From Gnetum montanum (lineage: Eukaryota > Streptophyta > Gnetopsida > Gnetales > Gnetaceae), in assembly GCA_015680685.1 (NCBI GenBank), contig MNCI01003962.1, forward strand, positions 352,146 to 416,145: a DNA stretch of 64,000 nucleotides, given 5' to 3'. Shown piece by piece: positions 1 through 10,223 of this stretch. The position numbers and the translations under genes are program-made. Below the pieces are notes generated by a model. It worked only from the letters and a program-made list of their open reading frames with translations, was not told the origin of the DNA and did not search any database. Positions within the stretch are counted from its first letter, which is position 1, and every line of letters starts with the position of its first letter.

Positions 1-13
1 AGGTGATTAGCTG

Positions 14-390
14 TTAGTCACGCTGACATGCTTCCAGCAGCATAAGGATCAGCCTCATCAACCAAAATAGGGCCAAAACGACATCCAAATTAGCCCAAAT
101 TTGGTACAAAAAATCCTCATGACCATGGCATGTAGATCCACTCTGAAAATGGTTCTCATAGGTCAAAAATGGGTTCAAAATGCACTATTTTTAGGTCATT
201 TGCTATTAGTCACGCTGACATGCTTCCAGCAGCATAAGGATCAGCGTCACCAAGAAAAACAGAGCCAAACAGCCTCTGAATGAGCTCAAACTTGACAAGA
301 AGCATCCTCTTGACCTCAGACATGCATATCCACTTTGAAAATGGATCTCCTAGGTCAAAAATGGGCTCAAAATGCATCATAAACATTGGA
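14..390. repeat. Two tandem units of a ~190-bp E1 repeat
   Basis: Two diverged units start near 14 and 205. Each begins with a TCACGCTGACATGC block, runs through GGGCCAAAACGACATCC-type sequence and ends in AGGTCAAAAATGGG. The same unit occurs about three times at 15,430-16,003. Occurrence at both ends of E1 makes LTR or subterminal sequence the likeliest reading. Confidence 0.7.
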
Positions 391-394
391 CATG

Positions 395-612
395 TTGATG
401 GTCATGTTGACACCTTGGTATGATAGTCACGCTGACACCCTGGGACAATGGTCACGCTGACACCCTGGGATGATGGTCACGATGACACCCTAGGATGATG
501 GTCACATTGACACCCTAGGATGATGGTCATGTTGACACCCTAGGACGCTGGTCATGCTGACATCCTAGGATGATGGTCACGTTGACACCTTGGGACACTG
601 GATGCTAGACGC
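395..612. repeat. 25-bp minisatellite, ~8 copies
   Basis: Tandem units of the form TGGGATGATGGTCACGCTGACACCC, with drift at a few positions. It lies in the presumed leader of E1 between the 190-bp units and the start of gag. Confidence 0.85.
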
Positions 613-990
613 TGACGCCAGCATAGATCTGCAGATCCGGAGGCTAGGCATCCAAATCCACTCTTGTACTTTAACATTCTTTGTACATTTTTCATTTTTC
701 AGCATATCAAGATCTTACGCTATGGATTACACATGTCAGCATAAGAGATCTTGGTCATGTTGCACATTGTACATTGTAACTTTTTGTGCATCTGGTCAAT
801 GCACACACCTGTCGCTCGATCCGAAGTTTTCTCACCTCGCAGCCACTGATCTTCTCCCAGATCCGAATCTCACACCTAAAATCCAGATCTAAGTTTTCTT
901 CTCAGACGCTGCGTCCAACACTTAGTTTTCTCACTCAGACGTCCCATCCAGTGTCCAAGCACTGCGCCTTAGCTTTAGATGCTATACCCA

Positions 991-1294
991 GTTTACTCAT
1001 GCTGCAGTTTGCTCATGCTACAGTTTTCTCATGTTGTAGTTTGCTCACATTGTAGTTTTCTCATGCTACATTTTGCTCATGCTACAGTTTGCTCACGTTG
1101 TAGTTTTCTCATGCTACAGTTTACTCATGTAGTAGTTTGCTCACGCCGCAGTTTTTTCACGCTGCAGTTTGTTCACGCTGTAGTTTTCTCACGCTGTAGT
1201 TGCTCATGTTGCAATTTTCTCATGTTGTAGTTTGCTCATACTGTAGTTTGCTCATGCTGTAGTTTGCTCACACTGCAGTTGCTCACGCTACAGC
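991..1294. repeat. 16-bp minisatellite, ~19 copies
   Basis: Tandem TTTGCTCATGCTACAG-like units, alternating CTCATGCT/CTCACGCT and TGTAG/TGCAG variants. It sits about 100 bp upstream of gag. Reading frames crossing it encode only low-complexity His/Cys/Ser-rich peptide and are not genes. Confidence 0.85.
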
Positions 1295-1399
1295 TGAAAC
1301 GCTGCTATATGTTCTTCAACACTTAGCCATATTTTCTCTCTTCAACACTTAGCCATTTATTTTCTTTCACTTACGTTGTTACATATAGACACTTTGACA

Positions 1400-4300
1400 A
1401 TGGACCCTGTGCATAACAAGACCACCGCCATGCCCGTTACCAACTTCAGTACCATAATCTTGGGTCCCGTCACCGCTGCTGAGTCCATAGTTGCCCGTGG
1501 CACGATGAATCCTTAAGGGCCACCTCGCCGGTCACTGAGACTACAAGGTATGGATCTCACGTTCACCATCTTAATGCCTAAACAATATAATTTTATTTGT
1601 GTTAAAATCCAAGCTAACCTGGCTGTTGACCGAGCCAAGCTGGAAGCAAAGAGACACTATGAGTTAATACACAAAGGAGGTCATGACTTCATTCCCACTA
1701 CCTATGATGTCATCCCACTCACTGAATCCCATCATGAACTCCTATCATAACTCCTCATGGCTAGGAACCAAACCTCACATCCACTAGCCATAGAATCTCA
1801 AAATGGAGATGAGGAAGACAATTTCGTGGCTCAATCCGAACACGGGGATTCATACCATACTCTCAGTCCACATACTTATGCAAATCCATTATTTCACCCG
1901 TTCACAGGAGAGACCATGTCTCTTGATACAGTTAAAAGCACTCAAGCACATGTGCCCCAACAGGAAGCACCCACTCTTATTCCCACTCTCCCTATGATAG
2001 ATATGTAAGTCAATGTACCCATCCCCACTATTCCTCCAATCACCACATTATCCCCTCTCCTACAAGTACAACCCTAGCAACCCCCCTCTCAAACCAATGT
2101 AGGAGCGACTTTCCCACCTCAAGTAATTGGAATGCCATCTGTGATACCTGCTTCCACATCTACACACTTCATCCCACGAGTGCAGGTTCATACCACACCC
2201 TTAGCTCCTCTAGTACAACACTAGGTACAAGGTCTCCCTTCGCAACCCAAAATTGGGCAATGGCCCATTCCAGTTGTCCAATCACAACAATCTGTTCCAC
2301 AACCCCCAATTTCTAGATGGCCCACCTCTGTCACTCAACAAAAACCTACACCTTATAGTATGCCGCCCTTAGTAGCACCCACTATAAATATTCCACAAGT
2401 GCAACCTCCAACCACTCAACTTTCTTCTTTCCCACTCACTGCACAATAGTCTAATTTGTATGGCACTCAAACTAGCCAACCTAGTGCTCCACCAAGTGCC
2501 CAAGAATGGGCCAAATCAAAAACGATGATGCAAGAGCTCACTGACGGGGTAAAACGCCCCAAAACTACTAACAATAAAGAGCTTAAAGTATTAGACTTTT
2601 ACCAAGACGATCCTATCAGCTTTTCGGTATCACCATTAACCCTTCCCAAAGGAGTTTCTTTTCCTCAACTAACTAAATACAATGGGGAAGAAGACCCCAA
2701 CATCCATCTAGTCACATTTAGACTAGAATGCCTGTTGCTTCAGGCTTGGCCCCATGCAATCTTGCGTGTTTTCACCATGTCCCTCACTGGCAGAGCATTA
2801 GACTGGTACTGAGCCTTACCTCGTAACTCCATATCCTCTTTAGAGGATCTCTTACACTAGTTCGTTACCAGGTTTAAATACAACCTAAAACCTAAAGCAA
2901 CCTTGGATAGTCTCATATAGGTAAAACAAGCACCGCTTGAACTTGTACAAAAATTTATCCAAAGATGGAGTACCGCACTCAACGAACTTCATGAGCCAAT
3001 CCCAGAAACATACCTTCTTATGATTCTTAAGGGAGCCGTGAATGATTTTGTCAAATCAAAACTTTGCTATCTAAATGCACACACTCTAAGCCAAGATTTT
3101 TTATAGATTAAAAATGTAAAAGAGGAAACCCAAAATAGCCATGACCTTGCTTACTTAGCCTTCAAAAATAAACACACTAAAAAAAGATAAAGAAAAGGCT
3201 AAAGAAATAGTAGCAGCAGTAGTAGAGACTCAACCTACCAACATGGGACAGCAAGGCAGACCACCTACTGCCCCTATTAACTATGAGAGAACTGCTCTTA
3301 CACACACACCTGAATCATCTACCATGCAAGCTACTAACACAGGTCATGCATGTACATTTGAGAGGAAAGACCCTGCTCAGTACACATTGCTCCCCATGAA
3401 GCCTTCCCAGTTGTTAGATCAACTTTTGAAGCCTGAGGCCATTAAACACAAGCAGCTGTCTCCAACGGTAGCCCAGAGACATGATCGATTCTATGAATTG
3501 GTCAAAAACCCAAGCTTGGCAACTCCAAATGAGCCTCCTATTCCAAGATGCTTCAGAGTAGATCAATTTTAAGAGTACCATCAATGAAATGGGCATGGTA
3601 ATGATTATTGTTTCACCCAACGTATGATTGATAGGGACGAAATAACATTTGGAGATGCCAACCTTGTTAAACCGAAGAATCAATCTATGGGCGTGTACAA
3701 AGATGCCCTTAATACTAAGGAAGCTCCTTACATTATTAACACGATCCATGTCGGAAATGAGCAAGGAATGCCTAGAAAACCATTCGTGATTCATGTTCCT
3801 CCTACAGCATCAACATCATCACAACAATCTTTGTATCCCACATACAATCTGCCTACACCTACAAAACCATTTTTCATTCGTGTACCCCCTACCAATGCAA
3901 CCGCAAATGTGCAACTGCCTACCCGGCCCACTTCCTTTGTGGTGTGAGTGCTCCCAAGGAGGTACAACCACAAAACTGACCAACTCCTTTCGTAATTATG
4001 GTACCCAAACACCCTGATTTTCAACCTCATATTCCTCAACTACAAACCAAACCAACCCTATTTGTCATCAAGACGCCTAAACACCCTGACACACAACCAT
4101 CTCCAACTATTCAACCACAACTCCGACCTGCTCGATTCGTAATCTGAGTCCCAAAACAACCTGATGGTTAAGCTACAATGATTCCCCCACGACCTTTGCG
4201 AGAACGCCTCATTGACAGACTTACTAGGGAACAATTGGAAAAAGAACATCAAGGTCTTGAATTAGGGCCATTGAAACCCACTCCCTTAAATGTTGTACCT

Positions 4301-4500
4301 ATGGCTCTGACAACTGGCGAGCCGAGCATGAGTCACGAAAGCAAAAAATCAAGAATGCCAGATACATCAAACCCAACTGTCACATTAGACCACATGAAAA
4401 CCATTCCAAAAGAGATACAACTGTTGGGTCTAATGGACCAAGTCTCAACCAGCAAGAGCATACCAAATAGCAAAGACCTAGCCAATGCCCTAACTTAGGT
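1400..4500 (+). pseudogene. E1 gag (Tat-like) pseudogene
   Basis: Gag forms the particle that packages element RNA. The start is the ATG at 1,400, chosen because the frame then matches the E6 gag N-terminus (HRSLRIQN-like motif, then KIQANLAVD...LEAKRHYEL). A Pro/Gln-rich stretch follows, then the gag core near 2,660-3,160 (FPQLTKYNGEEDPNIHL, SLTGRALDWY, FKYNLKPKATLD, LKGAVNDFVKSKL). The frame is single to about 3,185, where it shifts by one, and a further shift lies before 4,178. A zinc-knuckle remnant (HQ..GHGNDYC) sits near 3,570-3,625 with its first Cys lost to a stop. In-frame stops are numerous, many at sites where E6 keeps Gln or Arg. The Pro-rich linker with repeated 'PFVIRVP'-type motifs (3,780-4,160) is typical of this family. 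Confidence 0.75.
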
Positions 4501-4539
4501 CACACAGGCGCTTAAACAAAAAACACATCTTTAAGCTTG

Positions 4540-5440
4540 TATGACCTAATGATGACTTCTCAAGTTCATCATGAAGCCTTAGTACACATGTTAACATCGA
4601 TCTCAATCAGCGAAGGCTTGCCCGCAAATGAACCTTCCATTCATGCAGTAATGTCTCCATATCAAGGATCAAGAGCTACATCACTAAGCTTCAAATGGAT
4701 AATATAAAAATAGATGAAAAAATAGGAAAATTCACCACTGCACCGATGTTCATAACTATACAAGTAAATCAATTTAAAATACATAGGATGCATGTAGATG
4801 ATGGAGCATCCACAAATGTAGTACCATACCCCATTATCAAATAGTTAGGGCTAACTAAACAAATCAAACCAACTTCCACGACATTCCTGAAATCGTTTAG
4901 TGGATCACGCGTAGTTTTCAAAGGAACACTAACTTTGGATTTCATAGCAGGGGATCGATTCCCCACGTCAGTTGAATTTGTAGTCATAGACGAGATGCCT
5001 GGATTTAACTTGATATTGGGATGACCATGGTTAGCCCAATTGAAAGTGGTTTCCTCACCCATCTACCAAGAGATTCACTTACCCTATGAAGGTGGTGAAA
5101 TCATTATACACGGTGATGTGGCTACACCCAACACCTATGCACACGTAGGCACAAACTATGGCTCAGAGGTTAAATTTGATGAGCCCAAATAGGATGACAC
5201 TACTCTCGAGCTTAAACAAGACACCATACCCATTGACAACCAAAATGATAGCCAATCTCCAAACTGTGATCCCCCAGAAGATATGGAAACATTACAAAAC
5301 GTGGAATCATCGAAGAATGCTAACATAGGGGTCATTCCCCCAGACGTCTCATGGTCAGAATTATTATTTAACATAATTAGCGAAGGAGATGCTGAATATA
5401 CGATTACATCGACAGGCCCGACACACCATGTCAATCTTTG
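4540..5440 (+). pseudogene. E1 aspartic protease (pseudogene)
   Basis: Retroviral-type aspartic protease that would cut the element polyprotein. The active-site motif VDDGA lies at 4,794-4,808, followed by PIIKxLGL, FKGTLTLDFIAG and MPGFNLILGxPWL, which match the E6 protease block by block. DDG replaces the more usual DTG/DSG, and E3, E4 and E6 share it, so it is a family trait rather than decay. There are stops in the PIIK and ILG motifs. After the protease core an acidic tail (…EDMETLQNVESS…) runs to the stop near 5,440, where the TTAAACTA repeats begin. Confidence 0.7.
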
Positions 5441-5469
5441 AAAATTAAAGAAGCTACTCAACTGTTAAA

Positions 5470-5745
5470 ACGACCAATCATCCAAAATGACATTAAACTA
5501 CTACTCGTCCGAGATGACGTTAAACTACTACTTTTCCAAAATGACGTTAAACTACAATTGTCTGAAAAGATGTTAAAATAACACATGTCTGCAATGACAT
5601 AAAACTAGCCAGGTCAGGAATGGCCAATTTATTTTAAAACCCACTGAAATAGTTTAAATCTCTCTTGTTTTCTTCTAGCCTGAAATGGCCTTAAACTAGA
5701 ATGTCGTTGCACGCATGGCCCGAAATTGCCTTAAACTAGAACAAG
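5470..5745. repeat. Degenerate TTAAACTA tandem repeat, left border of E1 spacer
   Basis: About nine diverged units of roughly 30 bp, such as AAAATGACGTTAAACTAC and GAAATGGCCTTAAACTAG. Related repeats lie at 9,866-10,120 and 13,690-13,995, and in the other Tat-like elements. Confidence 0.7.
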
Positions 5746-6070
5746 TTACGTTTCCATTTCTTTAAAATTACATTCTTGTTTGCATGTATAGTGGCATCCT
5801 TGCTTTACAAATTACTATGTCCCTTACATTTCTTCTACACAGTTATCATTTCAGTACATTCACACTTATATTTACAAATAGTTAAAACAACAAAAAAAAT
5901 AATACATATAAAATAAAAAAAATCTTTTGTGTTTACACTTGCGTTTATCAAAAGTTTGGACAAAACTTAAAATAAAATAAAAACTTGAATAACATAAAAA
6001 CAACAAAAATGTATAAATGTATAAATAATAATATCAAATGTTAACATTGTATCATACATTTGTTTTCATA

Positions 6071-6108
6071 NNNNNNNNNNNNNNAAAAAAAAAAAAAAAA
6101 AAAAAAAA
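6071..6108. other. Assembly gap (14 N) followed by 24 A
   Basis: Fourteen N at 6,071-6,084 directly followed by an uninterrupted run of 24 A. The gap was probably caused by the homopolymer; the true A-tract length is unknown. Confidence 0.95.
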
Positions 6109-7074
6109 CAACTGACAGAACCAACAATAAAAACTAAACATCAATGCTTGGAGGTGGTCGATCCCCAAATCTCTATACATCATTAGCTCCTACTCCACTG
6201 GGGCCTGCTCCATCATCTCCACAATCCTATAAACAAACGAAAATGAAAGTAACCATCAACAAAACATAAATATACAAGAGAGAACTAGCAAGAGAAATAA
6301 TAATAAAATGAATAACTACAAAAGTTGTATACCCCATGGGAGAAGTCCTCCGGTATTCATTTGGTGCGTTTAATCCTTAATAGGAAACATGGAAATTTGT
6401 TAGGTAATGCCAACATGAGAAGGATAACGTTTGCAAAAATTATGATTAATAGTTTATGTTACAACCATAGGTAAAAACAACTCATTGTTCGCATTACCTT
6501 GGAAAAGTGACTCACGATTGCAGAGGGGAGGTACTCATGCTGCACACAAGACGACAATAACTTAAGATAAAATGCAAATAATTCATGATAGTGCTTTAAA
6601 TCCCAACTCACGCTATGCCCACAAACACAGACGTCCACATGTGATATTCACGCCAATACTAAGGTGACGTCCACATGTGATATTCACGCCAATACTAAGG
6701 TATGCTCATACTGCAACTTAGGGGAGTAATTCACTCTTAAGTTTTAGACCAAAATACATTGCCAAGTAAATGAAGTAAACGAACTCAACCTGTAAAAAAA
6801 AGTGATCCACACTATGAGTATGGAGAAAACACTCATGCTGGGTATCAACACTCACCCTGGGTATCAACAACAATTCACGCTCACGCTACAAACTGAAATC
6901 AAGCACTCGCAGGGTACAGTAAATATGATAAAAATAAACTGACGCTGTTGGGACCAAAGCAAACCCACGCTGATTATGGGTGGGAGGCCAAAGCACACTC
7001 ACGCTGGCAAAGAAGCCCGAATCACTCGCGTGGCATTTTACTTCTATCTTATTTACTGTACAGACGCATGGATT

Positions 7075-7215
7075 GTATCCATTGGTAAGGCAATGGATAC
7101 AGTAAGCCCATTTTTGAACAATGTTCACTACGCAACCAAAATAGGTTTGATCAGAGAGGGCCACTGCAATAATCACCGTATAATCAATCAGAGATTCAGG
7201 TTGCGTAGTGAACAT
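7075..7215. repeat. Inverted repeats (foldback) in E1 spacer
   Basis: A perfect 17-bp inverted pair, ATGTTCACTACGCAACC at 7,121-7,137 and its complement at 7,199-7,215, encloses a 61-bp loop. Just outside is a short hairpin, GTATCCATTG / CAATGGATAC, around 7,076-7,101, and a third CAATGGATAC lies near 7,230. A tandem pair of about 22 bp (GTATCCGATAGCCC-like) follows at 7,290-7,330. Confidence 0.8.
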
Positions 7216-8790
7216 GGTGATGGATAAGAGGGCAATGGATACCATAAACTGTACCCATAGTCCTTGAACTGGAGCATTTTTGTATCCGATAGCCCGTATA
7301 CTGTATCTGATAGCCCATATACTGTGTCCAACACCTGTGACCTGATTGCTCTCTCCTTTTCTTATACGCTAGCCATAGCTCCAGCATCTATTTCATGGCC
7401 TCTCTAATACCAGGGTAAATAGATTTTTAAATAGTTGAACAAGCATCCATCCATCATCATGTTCATGACTCATGACCCACGACGATGACCTTGTTTTGTC
7501 TTTTTTTCTTTTTTAAACAGAAATATGAGTAAAAGAGCAAAAAACCAGCAATGAACAATAAACACACGTGAAAGTGCTAGTCATGGCAGAACCTTTGACA
7601 CTCCCAAAGGCAAGAAAATCCATACAAATGTAATGTTTTCCTTGCACTCGTCCAAAACTCGATTTCCGTATGACCCATACTTGCCCCTTCGGCCTTTGAT
7701 TACCATAGTATTTATTCGTACTCCCTAGTTTTCTGTGATCCATCTCATGCCACTGCCACGAATCTTGCCACTTAACAATGAAATGAAATTTTTGGTATGA
7801 TTCGGCCAAACCATAGTTTTAGGATTCCTTGTCTGGCTTGACCCTTACGCGTGGGAACTGCGTAGCAAGGATTAATACCATTCCCAGAATGTGAGTTTTT
7901 TTTTTTTTTTTCAAAAAATAAAAACCTCCAATCAAAAAGGCGGTGATCGAAGCTAGGATGTTGTACTGATATTACACTGGAATCTTCCTAAGAGTAGTGG
8001 AAGATTCAGCTTAATCGCGACCACTACTATGGAGCGGGAATGAGCGATCCAAAGATTGGATCATGAGCATAAGACTCTGAACCTGCTCATTATCAAACAT
8101 ATACCATTTGTATAAAATCAGTCCTAAGGACAGGATAAGCACTCTTACAAGGCTTAAGCAATTCCTTCATGTGGGAACGTTGATCTCAGTCTAAGTATTT
8201 AGATTTTAGGTAAGATTTCGGGGCAACCTTGAATCCTCAGGCCAAGGCCTCTGGCAGGGTTTCACCATAGAAACAGCGGCACGGAGAAGATGGAATGCCA
8301 CATTTAGCTCTTCATTGGACAAGTCTAGATGTCCAACAAATGGGATCACATCGCAAGTTGCATCTAACAGTCAAGGTATGCGCAAGTAATCCAGCGTGAC
8401 ATCTAACTGGACTTAACTGTCTCGATTCGTTAGATGGTATAGCTAATTTATGAAATCGAACAGTTAAAGACTACCTCATCAGACACATGCAAGTAATCCA
8501 GCATGAATCTAATTGCTCAAGTTGTAAAAACACCTCATGAATCGAGACAATACCATCATACCAACTTGAGGCATGAGACGTTGATCCAAATTGCAAGGCT
8601 GGGTATCAACAACAATACCACTACTCACGCCGTCAAATAAAAGGCTGAACTCATGCTGCATATTGAGATCAAACACTCACAGTAAGGCGAGAATATTCAC
8701 CCATACTGTTAAAGAAGCCCAAGTCGCTCACATAGTGCACGCAAAGTTAGGCGCTCGTATTCATTCAAAAAAAAAACTTTTGCCGAGTAT

Positions 8791-8960
8791 GTGAAAACCA
8801 AACTACTCACACTGATACAGAAAACCAAACTACTCACACTGATATGGAAAACTAAACTACTAACACTGATACAGAAAACTAAACTACTCATGCTAATACT
8901 GAAAACCAAACTACTCACACTGATGTTAAAAACCAAACTACTCACTCCGATACTGAAAGC
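8791..8960. repeat. 27-bp minisatellite, ~6 copies
   Basis: Tandem units of AAAACCAAACTACTCACACTGATACAG type. The 27-bp period equals nine codons, so open frames across it on both strands are repeat artefacts, not genes. Confidence 0.85.
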
Positions 8961-9865
8961 TTGTACTCATGCTAATAATAATCTTACCTCAAACAGAAAA
9001 CACTCATGCTGGAATATTCACTCACGATGATGATGATGATTTGATCGCAGACTCACGCTGCATATGGTCCTGTAATCATGTTTATTTTGGCCCTTTATTC
9101 GCTCACGCTGACGTTGGGACAGGCACTCATGCTAATGCTTTGTCCTGTATTCATGTTAACATTGATCCTAGCACCACATTCACGCTAATCTTTGAGTCAT
9201 GTACTCATGCTGGATAGGGCAACCAAAACTAAGAGCTCCAAATTCCAGATTGAAATAGAACACAATGGGACGCAGTAAAGAAATCAAAACAACCAAAGAA
9301 ATTATCTAGACACACCAAAAATCCATGGCACTACTAACTCACTTTGCATCCCATTCCTGCAACGAAAACAACGAAAACAGAAATGGCAAGCGAAAATAGA
9401 GGGAGGAAACTAACTTGTGAGGTGTCCCATCCATGATGAAACCCTCAGTCATGGGAGATGCTGAAGTAGTTCTTCCCCTTCCTCTATGAATGCTAGGCTT
9501 TCCTGTTTCTTCCCTTTCCTGTGTTCCTATTTCTCCTATCTCCCCATCTCTTCACGCTGCACATCTACTTGGGCATCATTGTCCTGGCTCACTCATGCTA
9601 ACTACCATCACATCCAAGTAACTCATGCTTTGAGGAAATTTTTGGGGGGAGGAAACTCACGCTGCTCGTCATTTTCAAATCACTCACGCTTGCATCCCGT
9701 CTTTCCCATTGTATCACCTATCCACACATGGTGCATTTTTCTTCATCCTTTATCTTTTATTATTTTATTTTATTTTATTTTCACTTTGTGTTATCAATAT
9801 GCTTCGAAGGCAAATAATTTCTTATGCATGTTTAAATATCCCTTTTTTTGCAAAAAATATATGCA

Positions 9866-10125
9866 TGGCCTGGTACGGCCTTAAATTGCCACACATGGCC
9901 TGGTATGGCCTTAAACTACCACCTTGGCTCGGTACGGTCTTAAACTGCCATACATTGGCCCGATACAGCCTTAAACTACCACACATTGGCCCGGTACGGC
10001 CTTAAACTGCCACGTATTGGCCCGGTATGGCCTTAAACTGCCATCCATGGTTGGTATGGGCTTAAACTGCCACCCCCAGCCTAGTATGGCCTTAAACTGC
10101 CACACGTCTAGGCACGATGGTAAAC
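9866..10125. repeat. ~30-bp GGCCTTAAACTGCCA tandem repeat, right border of E1 spacer
   Basis: Eight or so units of the form TGGCCCGGTACGGCCTTAAACTGCCACA. They end about 100 bp before the RT frame becomes recognisable, and they mirror the similar repeats at 5,470-5,745 on the other side of the spacer. Confidence 0.8.
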
Positions 10126-10223
10126 TACCCTTAGAATACCATTGGTTACATTTAAATGTAAAATCAATTTCTTAAGAAAAAGGAAAACTCACACTTGCTG
10201 ACATAGCTCTCTGTTTCATTAGC

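Larger units (their letters stand above)
5746..9865. other. E1 spacer between protease and RT; no gene recognised
   Basis: About 4.1 kb with no homology I can recognise. It holds an AT-rich part (5,860-6,110), and then many scattered CTCACGCT/ACTCATGCT words (6,530-9,700) like those in the E1 leader. There is a phrase duplicated around 6,606-6,705 (GTCCACATGTGATATTCACG twice) and another shared between 6,840 and 8,595 (GGGTATCAACAACAAT). The shared vocabulary with the leader suggests it belongs to E1 and is not a foreign insert. It occupies the position of the Ogre intron between protease and RT (family knowledge). A 98-codon minus-strand frame at 7,513-7,809 shows no recognisable motif. Confidence 0.5.

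Noticed and set aside
1-390. Left 390 bp as a precisely bounded E1 5' LTR
   Set aside because: No TG...CA ends or primer site could be found, so only a repeat is annotated.
979-1230. Cys/His/Ser-rich open frame that might be a small peptide gene
   Set aside because: Its sequence is entirely the translation of the 16-bp repeat.
991-1294. CRISPR-like regular repeat
   Set aside because: The 16-bp units are contiguous with no unique spacers; it is a minisatellite in plant DNA.
3414-3794. 126-codon minus-strand open frame
   Set aside because: It lies antisense to E1 gag, whose family motifs are clear on the plus strand.
7513-7809. 98-codon minus-strand frame in the E1 spacer, a possible host exon
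   Set aside because: No recognisable motif and no second copy in the window to test conservation; not enough to call a gene.
8709-9030. Overlapping open frames on both strands with a 9-residue repeat
   Set aside because: They arise from the 27-bp minisatellite, whose period is a multiple of three.
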